DNA of 64,000 bases from Limnephilus marmoratus (Eukaryota; Arthropoda; Insecta; Trichoptera; Limnephilidae): NCBI GenBank assembly GCA_917880885.1, contig OU862913.1, positions 39,651,460 through 39,715,459 on the forward strand, read 5' to 3'. Of the stretch, positions 30,681 to 40,995 are shown in pieces; position 1 is the stretch's first letter, and the number at the start of each line of letters is the position of its first letter. Below the pieces are notes generated by a model, which made no database searches, was not told the origin of the DNA, and was given only the letters and a program-made list of their open reading frames with translations. The position numbers and the translations under genes were made by a program.

Positions 30681-30852
30681 TTAAAATTAACGACAAAATG
30701 TTACGATTGTAAACAATCAGATGACGGGGGATGTTTTTTGTTTAGTTTTATGGGTTTTATGCTGTATAAATGAGATTCCTGATATATATGTGTTGTAAAA
30801 CCATATAGTTACATTAAAGGTAGAGCCATGTTAATTTGTGGAGATCTGGGGT

Positions 30853-31083
30853 CCTAGCATGGTCGATCGATATAGGTTTTATCGAAAATGTCGGTAACTT
30901 GCCATCGCTCCCGAGCACGACTGCAGACCGCTAACGAACAAACAATAGTTCACAATGACTAGGTATTCCTAATATATTTGATGTAAACTGTTGTTTTTTC
31001 GTTAGCGGCCTGCAGTCGTGCTCGGGAGCGATCGCAACTTACCGACATTTTCGATAAAACCTATATCGATCGACCATGCTAGG
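30853..31083. mobile_element. 231-bp hairpin MITE
   Basis: Arms 30853-30950 and 30986-31083 are complementary over about 98 bases with few differences. They start CCTAGCATGGTCGATCGAT and share CTCCCGAGCACGACTGCAG. The loop is 35 bases. No coding. No clear target duplication. Confidence 0.7.
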
Positions 31084-31194
31084 GGGCCTGGAAGAGATAC
31101 AAGGCCGATAAAAATTATAATTTCCACCTTTTTATAGCACCGTCTAGTAATAAAGTCACGTCAAGTGTACTTGATGGATGGGATTAAAATGTAC

Positions 31195-31330
31195 GCTTAT
31201 TTAGTTATGGCATTCAAAAAGGAAAATATGACGCGAAGTGAATAGCCAAGGAAGTCATGGCATGGTCAAGTGAATCGAATACTTTCGGTCGGACCATGCC
31301 AAGAGACAGAATAATAGAAATATACAGATA
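31195..31330 (+). pseudogene. Short RTE-like LINE 3' relic
   Basis: ATGACGCGAAGTGAATAGCC...ATGGCATGGTCAAGTGAATC and ACCATGCCAAGAGACAGAAT match the 3' parts of the fragments at 18250-18320 and 50205-50310. Too decayed to translate. Confidence 0.45.
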
Positions 31331-31802
31331 AATCCTTTTTAATGGTTTTGGTGGTATATCCTCACTGCTGCAGAATGTAGTTTCGGTATTGAAGACAATA
31401 CTTCATGCAAAATACGATTGTAAACATTATTGCACCACCATAAAACTCTTTTGTGAGGGTCGGGTGCAATATTTAGAATCTTACCTAACTATTTTATTAC
31501 CAAAACTACTCCTATAAAATAATTATTTTAAAAAGGGACTTTCTTTCCATTGAAACAGTAGCAAAGTGACGTCTTTACAAATGATTATTACATGGAAGGA
31601 AGTAGCAATAAATATAAATGGTTAGGTTTCAATGAATTGAAGGTACAATTTGCAATGAATTTTAGGATTTTTATAATATATTTTTTTGGAATTATTTATT
31701 ATTTTTACTATTTTAGAACACTCACTGTCTTTGTTTAACTTGCTATTTCGATCATCTTCTAAAATGCATATTTTTCATAATAACGGCATGCCGCCACCTC
31801 TT

Positions 31803-32092
31803 AAACCATTTATTGCACAACCAACACTTCTGTCATAAGTGACCTCAAGTAGTTTGTTACGTTTGGTGACTTAGGAGGGGTGCCCAGGTTCATGGGGTAG
31901 GTTTGGTTCCGGATCTTGGCGGCGGGTACGTCTGCCTACCAACTGGCTCTGCGTGACTGGCCGGGTCGGAGAGACTGGTTGAGGGAGACCTTTTGACCTC
32001 TCCAGCAGGAAGATCTTTCCCCAAAGATGACATAGGCCCTAAAGCGAATTATTTTCCTCAGGGCCTCATGTGTGGAGCTAATGTAAAAAAAA
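31803..32092 (+). mobile_element. Family A short poly(A) retroposon (copy 3)
   Basis: Starts AAACCATTTATTGCACAACC, passes GGTGCCCAGGTTCATGGGG, ends TCAGGGCCTCATGTGTGGA and an A run. Shorter than copies 1 and 4 through internal deletion. Confidence 0.65.
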
Positions 32093-32649
32093 TCTGTATG
32101 TCTGCACTACAGTATCCACAGCTTAAGTTCTTATAGTTTCGTATAGTACTAGATGACGTGTGGTCGCCATTTTACGATTTATTGTAGATTTACTATAGAC
32201 GAATGCATTACATAATATATATGTAGGTAAATATAATAACATAGTCTTTGTTTTGGTTTTTTGTAGAAATCTTTTACATCTACATTTTAACCTATATTTT
32301 GTTATGATAAACACATCGGATTAATGTTAAAATAACATTTTACCTAAATGGTTTTGGTCGTTATGTTCCTGTGAAATAAATGTTTTTAATTTGCTATGTA
32401 ACTATGTCCACTCATAAAAGTCAATTTTATCCTAAAAGTTATCACTAAAAATCGATATAAAAAAATAAATTTCGCAAAAATGTTAAAACATACGAGAATT
32501 TAAAAAATACTAGTGGGAGTTCACACCGGTAGAAGCGAAACCTTCACAAAATTAAAGTAGACAAGAGTCGGAAGGCAACGAAGCCCCGCCTAAAGAGGAG
32601 ACCGATTATTCTAACCCATTCTCTAAAAATGCTATAGATGCATGTGTTT

Positions 32650-32830
32650 GTCTCTTTTTAGTGTCGCTTTTTCGTTTATCCAGTTTCAAATCACTACGGT
32701 GCTAAAGAAGTTTTCACTTCAAAGTAATTATAACATATTTTTTTTCTTGGTTTGCTTATTGTTTTTTTTTTACTGTCGCTTTTTCGTTTCATCCAGTTTC
32801 AAATCACTTCGTTTCTAAATCAACAACAAT
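32650..32830 (+). repeat. About 1.7 copies of the 110-bp monomer
   Basis: Contains GTGTCGCTTTTTCGTTTATCC and a second GTCGCTTTTTCGTTTCATCC, with CACTACGGTGCTAAAGAAG between. The same monomer is repeated more than four times at 40517-40995. Confidence 0.75.
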
Positions 32831-33637
32831 AATTTTGCTAAGTCGCAAATTTCGTTAACTCCAGTTTCTGAAGAAAAATAACATTAAATAGTGTACAATT
32901 CGAAACAAATTAGTTACTGAGGTCCAGTGTTTTTCAAGGGCTATCATCCGGTGTATTTGTCTCCCGATATTCTACCGGTAACGCTCGTAATAAGTGATTT
33001 TATTTTTGTTTAAAAAATTGACACATAAACTATCTATGATTTTATCAGCTACTAAAGTGAGTTAAATAATCCAATACACAATCCGTGAAAAATCTTGCGA
33101 CAAGTGAATTTAAAACAAAATTTGAATTGTGAATTTGTACAATAAAAATAGTGTTTTAAGTTTAAAAAAAAAAAACAGTTAAAATACTCTTTAGTTCACT
33201 TCACTGACAGTTGCTTAATATGGAACTTAATGTCAATGACGTCAACCAGTGAATTGGCGTAGGTGTTAAGCGTTTGGCTCGCGACTTTCGGCCAATATCT
33301 TCGGACAGTGTTCAATCCTCGGTCATACCATAATCTTTTTTATTTTATTAATATATTTATAAAATAACTGTCCATAGATGGCGGTAAATAATTACATAAA
33401 TTAAACCACATATTCATTTAATCGACTTATATTACTAAGCAATAGATGGCAGTAACAGAATAATAAATAAATTAAATAAACACTAATATAACAAAACAAT
33501 ACACGCATAATAATTAATAAAAACTAAATTTAGATAAAACAACATAATCCAATAAAAACAAAAAAAAAAATTTAAAAAAAAAGTAAAAAGAAAAAAACAT
33601 AAAATTAAAAATCAATCTAAAATAACTTACACTAATC

Positions 33638-34439
33638 ATGTCAACTAGAGGCAAAAGTGCATTGGAGCTTGAAGACAAAAATATGGAAAAAATTCTCCAA
33701 CATATAGATAAGAAGATGGATATTATGAAAAAAGAAATTATAACAAAAATGGAATTATTTAAGGAAGAAACGCAAAAAAGCATGGAATTCGTCAGCAAAC
33801 AATACGATGACCTAATAAAAAAAATCGACCAAACCATAAACCAAAATCAAAAAATTGAAACCGAAATGGAAACATTCAAAAAGGAACACCAAGACCTCAA
33901 AAAAACAGTGGAGTACCTTGAGAATAAAATTGATCATCAGGAGTACGAATCTAATTCTACCAACTTAGAAATACGCAACCTACCGGAAAATCCTCAGGAA
34001 AATCTAGCAAACGTATTCCACAACCTATCCACAAACATCATTAAAACAGTTCTCCAACCCGAAGATGTGACCTCCATAGTACGAGTGGGAGGTAGAAACC
34101 GCTCCGACGAAACCCATAAAAAACCAAGAGACGTAATTATCACCCTCAGTTCTAAACTGATGCGTGATTTATTTTTGGCGAAACTTAAAGATCATATTAA
34201 ATCCAAAGGACGAATTACTACTTCTTCATTAGGACTTCAGAATACTCAAAAGGATGCTCATCTATATTTCTGACCATCTGACTTCTAGAAAAAAATTCCT
34301 CTTAGCCCAAACTAAGAAACAGGCGAAACTAAAAAACTACAAGTTTATATGGTCGAAAAATGGTCAGGTGTTTGTTCGAAAGTCTGAAGACACTAAAATC
34401 CTTACAATTTCCTATGAATCGGACATTAAAAAAATGTGA
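33638..34439 (+). pseudogene. LINE ORF1 (coiled coil plus FP-like domain), one frameshift
   Basis: The frame opens MSTRGKSALELEDKNMEKIL. Residues about 10-105 are a charged heptad-rich coiled coil (K-K-M-D-I-M-K-K-E-I and more). Next comes L-E-I-R-N-L-P-E-N, then V-T-S-I-V-R-V-G-G-R and R-D-V-I-I-T-L-S-S-K-L-M-R-D, typical of the RNA-binding chaperone domain of insect LINE ORF1 proteins. A one-base shift near 34255 leads into H-L-T-S-R-K-K-F-L-L-A-Q-T-K, completing the domain and ending at 34439. Confidence 0.8.
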
Positions 34440-34679
34440 CTTGAGGCCAACAAAAAAATTACATTACTAAATCAGCTTACCTATATTACTAATTTAATAA
34501 ATCTCATTTATATTTTTTTCACAGTCACTCTTGCTTACATTATAAATCAAATTATTATTATCACTTATCGTATTAACTATATCAACCTACTTCAAATATT
34601 TATCCTACCTAACTCGATAATTACCATTTATCAACAATCTACCATTACAATTTACCAAAAGATCCCAATCTACTTAACT

Positions 34680-35225
34680 GTTCTCACTTGTTCACCTATC
34701 ACCATTATTTTAGTCTATCCAATTATCAAATTAAACTTAACTTACTTGATTATTTTAAATTATTTAATTATTTTGTCTTATTTAATATATGTGATACATT
34801 CAATTGTTTTAAATCGTCTAATTATTCTAAATTATCAAAATATTCTTTTCTACATAACTGTTCCCATTTATATATTTATTTCCACTACTTTAACCTATTC
34901 AATTATTACATTTAAATCAATTTATTTAATTATTTTTAATTCCTTAATTATTTTAACTAATTTGATATATGTTATGCAGTCTATTGTTATAAATTATCTA
35001 ATTATTCTAATTTATTCAAATATTCCATTCAACTTAACTCTTCGCATTCATTCATTCACTTCCATTATTTTAATGTATCAAATTATTATATTAAACTCAA
35101 TGTACTTAATTATCTTTAATTACTTAATTATTTTAACAAACTATATATGTTTGATACATTCGTTTGTTTTAAATGACCTAATCATTCTAAATTATAAAAA
35201 TATTTCACTCTACTTTATTCCTGCA
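34680..35225 (+). repeat. Three ~180-bp AT-rich repeats between ORF1 and ORF2
   Basis: Landmarks TATATGTGATACATTC, TATATGTTATGCAGTC and TATATGTTTGATACATTC lie near 34785, 34965 and 35145, about 180 bases apart. Surrounding TTAATTATTTTAA blocks line up too. The period is a multiple of 3. Confidence 0.6.
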
Positions 35226-35711
35226 CTTCTTTTACTTGTCTTAAACATTTTAATTTTGCTAAATCTCTTAAATGTGGTATATTTATTAATTTCCTCTCAT
35301 CCCTTAGTAATTATTATACACTTATCTGTAATCCCTTTACTTCTCCAAATAAATAAATTCTTCTTTAATTCTCTTAACTATCCTAATCGCCTGAACTATT
35401 ATTATAACAATTGTCTCAACCATTTCCAATGTATTTTCAACTTAAATCGTGCTATCTGTTTTAATTATTTTTATTATCCCAATGCCTTTTATTTCTCGAT
35501 GAATTTAAACTATTCAACTTTTATGTTTACTCACATTCTAAACGATCCTAATATACGCCTCTACATTCCACGAATTCGAATCCTTCTCACAACTAACTTT
35601 ATTTTAACTCCCTACGTCCTTATGATTCCTCCGATACTCATGATTATAATTATTCCTTTAATATTTTTGATTGTTTTACTTTGCTTAACTGTCTTAGTTC
35701 ATACCATTTGA
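34746..35711 (+). CDS. Open 321-codon hydrophobic frame in the LINE inter-ORF region
   Basis: This frame stays open for 966 bases in very AT-rich DNA, where stops are expected every few dozen codons. The product would be almost all Ile, Leu, Tyr, Asn and Phe, with many possible membrane segments and a repeat of about 60 residues in its first half. It has no recognisable domain. It may be a by-product of a strand poor in G and of a repeat that avoids TAA in one frame. It overlaps nothing else and ends about 200 bases before ORF2. I cannot say that it is translated. Confidence 0.25.
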   Translation: MIILNYLIILSYLIYVIHSIVLNRLIILNYQNILFYITVPIYIFISTTLTYSIITFKSIYLIIFNSLIILTNLIYVMQSIVINYLIILIYSNIPFNLTLRIHSFTSIILMYQIIILNSMYLIIFNYLIILTNYICLIHSFVLNDLIILNYKNISLYFIPALLLLVLNILILLNLLNVVYLLISSHPLVIIIHLSVIPLLLQINKFFFNSLNYPNRLNYYYNNCLNHFQCIFNLNRAICFNYFYYPNAFYFSMNLNYSTFMFTHILNDPNIRLYIPRIRILLTTNFILTPYVLMIPPILMIIIIPLIFLIVLLCLTVLVHTI

Positions 35712-35912
35712 CAAAGCTCAATCTCATACTTTCAATACATGTTAATAACCAAATGATCATAGTTCTTCTATGTGTACTTACTCGCTTTATTTCTGAAATC
35801 ATTAGAGAAACTAAAAGCATTAATTGCTTTGGTTTTCCACTATCGTTACACATCCACTTAACTTACAATGTCTCTGTTGTAATCAAACCCCCACCATACA
35901 CAGACGTTAAAA

Positions 35913-36261
35913 ATGGACCCAACAAACTCTATCGATAATTTTCTTAACATCACGGTTCAAACAACAAACGACATAAATGCATATACAAAAATTATCTCAA
36001 CACCTAAAGCACTAAAAATATTTGCCATGAATATCCGTAGCCTCAATAAAAACTTCGACAATTTACTTGTACTCCTAACTGACTTAGGAAATGAATTCGA
36101 TATAATTGTTCTGTCAGAGTGCTGGATTAATGCAAATTATATCCCGAAGATAATCAAAAACTACTCTGTGTATAATACAACTCGACACAGGTCCCAATCT
36201 GATGGGGTCATAGTTTATGTCAAATCCTACTTAAACCCTACAGTGTCTGAAACTACAGTTG
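35913..36261 (+). pseudogene. LINE ORF2, N-terminal part of the AP endonuclease
   Basis: Starts M-D-P-T-N-S-I-D. F-A-M-N-I-R-S-L-N-K-N holds the conserved Asn, and L-S-E-C-W-I-N the catalytic Glu. The frame is good up to the 7-bp repeat ACAGTTG (36255-36261), where a foreign 482-bp insert starts. Confidence 0.8.
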
Positions 36262-36743
36262 TCACGGCCGATACCGAGACCCGAAAAGATCACTGTAAAT
36301 CCCTTTTTTTTTGTTTTGAGTAAATACCAAATAATTGTGTTTTGAAATTCAATCGTAAGGAAATAGGAATTGAGAGGAAATCTCTTACCTTTTGACGGCG
36401 TACTACGGCGATGCAGGATCGATCCGGGCTTTCAGCACTGACACAACACCAGGCTTCTACGAACGATAGTTTTTTACGATAAAAAGACGAAATCTTGCGA
36501 TATTTGCAATATTATCCACGAGAGAGCTGTGACCCATGTCACGAACAAAATTCAATTGCCCAAGTGGGTAAGGTGTACTTGGGCAACAATATTGTACAAT
36601 TATTTCCTCTTGTAGGTAGGACCATCTTCTTCTTTTCCTGGTGAGACTTTGAGGAAAGGAGGAAGAGAAAGGAATGCATGATTGATGAAGGAACTTGAGG
36701 AAAATGGATTTAGTTTTCTAAAAGACTGTTTCAGAACCAAACA
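36262..36743. mobile_element. 482-bp insert in LINE ORF2 flanked by 7-bp direct repeats
   Basis: ACAGTTG occurs at 36255-36261 and 36744-36750. Removing the insert and one copy puts the two ORF2 halves in frame (T-V then D-H-A-N-C-L). The insert has no frame and no clear terminal inverted repeat, and contains a short GCCCAAGTGGGTAAGG / ACTTGGGC repetition near 36555-36590. The class is unknown. Confidence 0.6.
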
Positions 36744-38509
36744 ACAGTTGACCATGCAAATTGCCTCAAAATCACAATTGACAACTTAAATGTCTTCGCC
36801 ATATATCGCTCCCCTAAGTCCAATAATGTATCCTCTTTTCTCTACTCGCTTGAAAAAAATATTGATGACACAACTAAGGATCTCATCATAATCGGTGATA
36901 TCAACATAGACATCCTAAACGAAGCTAGCCCTCATACTACAAAATACCTAAACCTAATGGGTCTTCATGGCCTTATACCATACATCAACATACCTACCCG
37001 AGTCACACTCACTACTAAGACATGCATAGATCACATCATGGTCAGAACAAAGCGAATCGCTAAATCAATTGTATTTGAATCTTCGGTGACAGACCACTAC
37101 TCAACCATCCTAGAAATACACAACTCAAAATCTCCTCCCCTTAAGTCTAGTAATCCTTCTCATAACATTGTAAATATGGATCATCTGATAAAGTCTGTAG
37201 AACAAGAAAAATGGGAGTCTACCCTACTCTCTGAAAATGTTGACACAGCTCTTGAAATGTTTTCTGCATCACTAACTGCCCACATTAACTACGCCTCTTT
37301 CCCCCCCAAAACAGCCTCCAACAAAAAAAGGAAGCTAAAACCTTGGATTACGAATGGCCTTATCTTCTGCATACGTAAAAGAGACAGACTCCACAAACAA
37401 GCACTAAATAACCCAGGTCCCCAATTCTTCCGTTTCTACAAAAAGTATCGTAATATTTGCAATAACCTGTTAATAATAACCAAACAAAAATACTATAAAA
37501 AAAAATTGAAGATTCAGGATATGACAGTAAAGTAATCTGGAACGTAGTCAATGACATCTCAGAAAATAAAAAAACTTCACTCAATATTCAATCACTAGTA
37601 ATTAATGGGAAAAATATTCAAGTCCACGAAGACCCAAAAACCTTAGCCGATCACGCCAACCATTATTTTAGTAACATCGGAACGAACTTAGCCAACAAAA
37701 TTCTTAAAGCCACAAATAAAACCCAAAACCTTCCAACTTTACGGGTAAGACTACAGAACTCTCTCCATCCCACACTCATCTTAGCCCCCACATCCACTAA
37801 AGAAATTTTTGACACAATACTTTCCATAAAAACAAATAGTGCTGCAGGTATTGACAACATTTCACCTTACATTCTAAAACACATAGCTCACTTTATTACC
37901 ACACCGTTAAAACACATTGTAAATCTAAGCTTCAATAGTGGCTCCTTCCCTATCCAACTAAAATATGCAACGGTTATCCCAATATATAAAAGTGGCGACA
38001 AAACAAATATCGAAAACTACAGACCCATTTCTTTGCTAAGTGTCTTATCAAAAATCATTGAAAAAATTGTTAAAAGTAGACTTATCTCCCATTTGGAAAC
38101 CCAGAAGATTCTCTCGCCCAATCAGTTTGGCTTCCAAAAAAAAATTAGTACAGAATCTGCAATCTTAGATCTGACTGAGAACATCACAAATAGCCTGAAC
38201 GAAGGCGGTTCTTGCCTAGCCATATTCTTAGACTTAGCCAAAGCATTCGACACAGTTTCCCACCCTATACTTCTGGAAAGACTCTCTCAAATAGGCATCC
38301 GGGATTCAACTTTTAACTGGTTCTCCTCATACCTTACTGGTAGATCACAAACCGTGAAAATTAATAACGTGGCCGTAAGTAACCCTTTGCCAATACAATT
38401 CGGAGTCCCACAAGGAAGTGTTCTAGGCCCAATTCTATTCCTAATATACATCAATAAACTCTGTAACCTACCCATAACCGGAAAACTAATATCCTTTGCA
38501 GATGATACT

Positions 38510-38515
<6 letters not shown>
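36744..38515 (+). pseudogene. LINE ORF2: endonuclease C-terminal half and reverse transcriptase
   Basis: Endonuclease motifs are F-A-I-Y-R-S-P, I-I-G-D-I-N-I-D and T-D-H-Y-S. A frameshift near 37500 (A run) moves the frame. RT motifs follow: Y-R-P-I-S-L-L-S-V (38020-38047), F-L-D-L-A-K-A-F-D-T (38225-38255), G-V-P-Q-G-S-V-L-G-P (38402-38431) and F-A-D-D-T (38498-38512). A family A retroposon splits the gene directly after F-A-D-D-T. Confidence 0.85.
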
Positions 38516-38543
<28 letters not shown>

Positions 38544-38872
38544 TGAGCTCCACACAGGAGGCCCTGAGGAAAATAATTTCCCTCAGGGCCTATGTCATCT
38601 TTGGGGATGCTGTGTGGAGGGTTTTTTTAAGGAAAGGAAGGAGAGGAGAGTTCTGGGAAGGAAAAGGGTTTAAGGGGTGGGTAGGAATCTGGGGTTCAGT
38701 ATGTCCTGGTCATCCGCCTCCAAGACCTAGACAAACCTCACCCCATGAACCCGGGCACCCCTGCTAAATCACCAAACGTAGCGAACCACTTGGGGTGACC
38801 TATGGCAGAGGTGTTGGTTATCCAATAAAGGTTCCCGGGGCGGCGGTACCCATTCCCGCCTCCCAAATTGAA
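38512..38872 (-). mobile_element. Family A short poly(A) retroposon (copy 4) inside LINE ORF2
   Basis: The T run at 38511-38540 is its poly(A) tail. The body reads inversely to GGGAGGCGG near 38868. ACTGT precedes and follows the insert, a likely short target duplication. It is nearly identical to copy 1, so both are young. Confidence 0.8.
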
Positions 38873-39700
38873 CTGTGCTTATAGCTCGACATAAAAACTG
38901 GAAAGGAGCTTTCGACATAGCTCAATATGACATAGGCCTTGTAAAGAATTGGTTAGATGATAATCTCCTCACCCTCAATGCTGGTAAAACAAAATTTTTA
39001 ACCTTTAGTCTGTCTGCTGCTACCCAACCTACTAACAACCAGAAAATAACAATCCACTCTTGTCCAAGACCTTACTCTTCCTGTACTTGCCCAAATTTGG
39101 AAAAAGTTTCCCATACAAAATACCTGGGGGTCCTAATTGATCATCATCTTCGTTGGAATCAGCATTTAGCCAGTCTAATCCCCCGAATTCGCAAGCTCTC
39201 CTATGTTTTTCGAACTCTAAGAAATATCATTACTCCTACAATACTAAAAAGAGTTTACTATGCTCTCTGCTAATCCCTATTAGTATATGGCATCATAATT
39301 TGGGGCGGCTGTGCTCATAAATTTATTGATCCCCTACAAAAAGCTCAAAAAACGATAATACGTGTTATCAACAAGCGACCGACAAGATACCCCTCCACTC
39401 GACTCTTCACTGAATATAATGTTCTAAACATACGGCAACTCCATCTAAAATTTACTTTAACGCATTTCATGTTCAAATATAAGAAAAAAAACTCTCTTAC
39501 ATCATAATTACACGACCAGAACAATAACCAACCGACACTACAATGTACCGACACTACATACCACGTCAGCTCGAAGACATTTCATATACCTAGCTCCTAA
39601 AATATTTAACCTTCTCCCTGAGAACTTAAAAACCGAAACCCAACCGCTCACCTTTAAAAAACATTTATCACAATGGATCCTTACAACTAGAAATGATGAT
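38873..39700 (+). pseudogene. LINE ORF2, C-terminal part
   Basis: Continues V-L-I-A-R-H-K-N, then V-K-N-W-L-D-D-N-L-L-T-L-N and K-Y-L-G-V-L-I-D-H-H-L-R-W, standard after the F-A-D-D block. A stop replaces a codon at about 39271, but the family sequence goes on (L-L-V-Y-G-I-I-I-W-G-G). Further shifts follow before the end near 39700. Confidence 0.8.
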
Positions 39701-39827
39701 TAGAAACGGTGTTCCTTAATTCCTTAATTTAACAAATAATTAAATTACTATTTCTTATAATATGTATTATTATCAACTTATTATTACAATATTATTACTA
39801 ATTTTTGTTATTATCATAATTATTTAC

Positions 39828-40262
39828 GCACCAGATTTAAATGTCCGGGTTAAATTTTCCCCCTAAAAAAAAAAAAAGAAGGAAAAACTAAACCCTTTCA
39901 TACACTTCCCCAAATGATCATCTAGTGAATCCACGTTATGCAATTGCACTATATAAGTATTATAAATACAAAACAATACAAGAACAACATGTCAACCTAC
40001 TAGAGACCAAATGGGAATATAATTCACCGACTCCAGATATTTTCATATCAGAGGGTTCGGCTCTGTGGCATTTCTAATTGAACCTATAAATCCTACTGAT
40101 CCCTCAATATAAATATTTAAAAAATCTTTTGTAATCCTACATGTATTTAAAATTACTGCTTTTTGCATTTTTATATACAAATTCTTTGACAAATCTAATA
40201 TGCTTAAATTTTGAATCAGATTCCTAGGTATTATGCCAGTGGCCGAAATAACAAATGGTAAT
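39828..40262 (-). mobile_element. R2-like LINE, 3' fragment (copy 3)
   Basis: Nearly identical to 9384-9836 and in the same orientation, but 5'-truncated at AATGGTAAT, where ATT simple sequence begins. It starts at the same 3' end (ACGCACCAGATTTAAATG) as the other copies, right behind the LINE tail. Confidence 0.7.
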
Positions 40263-40516
40263 TATTATTCATTATTATTAATTAATTAATTATTATTATT
40301 AAAAAATTTTTGCAATTTAATTTAATCTGTACAACTTCTAATTTTATTTATCAACCATTACAAATGTATAATTTCAAATCTGTAAACTTCACCCGCCATA
40401 ACACAGGGATATCCCTAGCATGGCGGATGAAACACCACAAAAAAACTATGCAATGTACAATATTCTTATAAATAAATAAATAAAAATAAATAAATAAATA
40501 AAAGAAAATTTTTTAC

Positions 40517-40995
40517 ATCAAAGTAATTATAACATTTTTTTCTTGGTTTGCTTATTGTTTTTTTTTAGTGTCGCTTTTTCGATTCATCCAGTTTCAAATC
40601 ACTACGGTGCTAAAGAAGTTTTCACTTCAAAATAATAATAAATTTTTTTTTTTCGTGGTTTGCGTATTGTTTCTTTTATTGTCGCTTTTGCGTTTCATGC
40701 AGTTCCAAATCACAACGGTGCTAAAGAAGTTTTCACTTAAAAGTAATTATAACATATTTTTTTCTTGGTTTGCTTATTGTTCTTTTTAGTGTCTCTTTTT
40801 CGTTTCATCCAGTTTCAAATCACAACGGTGCTAAAGAAGTTTTCACTTAAAAGTAATTATATCATTATTTTTTTCGTGGTTTGCTTATTGTTTTTTTAGT
40901 GTCGCTTTTTCGTTTCATCCAGTTTCAAATCACAATGGTGTTAAAGAAGTTTTTCACTTGAAAATAATTATAATTTTTTTTTCGTAGTTTGCATT
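40517..40995 (+). repeat. 110-bp tandem array, about 4.4 units
   Basis: GTCGCTTTTTCG-type starts fall at 40569, 40681, 40791 and 40901, about 110 apart. Each unit has CCAGTTTCAAATCAC, GGTGCTAAAGAAGTTTTCAC and a T-rich end. The same unit lies upstream of the LINE at 32650-32830. Confidence 0.85.

Larger units (their letters stand above)
28373..30682. mobile_element. Foldback-like palindromic element, arms of about 730 bp
   Basis: 28438-29166 is the near-exact reverse complement of 29957-30682. The roughly 790-base spacer holds the 95-bp tandem array. The arms contain a direct repetition of GGCGGCGGCAAGCAATA...AACTGAATT blocks (about 28848 and 29008). The outer 28373-28437 repeats inner sequence at 28758-28827, so the left arm's outer part is bracketed by a direct repeat. 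Each arm codes the same 61-residue frame, reading outward. There is no transposase. The structure resembles Drosophila-type foldback elements. Confidence 0.7.
32650..39720 (+). mobile_element. Two-ORF LINE of the CR1/Jockey group, nearly full length, with two insertions
   Basis: Order: tandem monomers (32650-32830), 5' untranslated region, ORF1 (33638-34439), an AT-rich inter-ORF region, ORF2 (35913 to about 39700) and a short AT-rich tail. ORF2 is interrupted by a 482-bp insert flanked by a 7-bp repeat and by a family A retroposon. Each main ORF also has at least one frameshift, so the copy is dead. The 5' limit is inferred from the shared monomers. Confidence 0.75.

Noticed and set aside
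33250..33345. Possible tRNA-like sequence before LINE ORF1
   Set aside because: Only a loose B-box match (GTTCAATCC); no stems.
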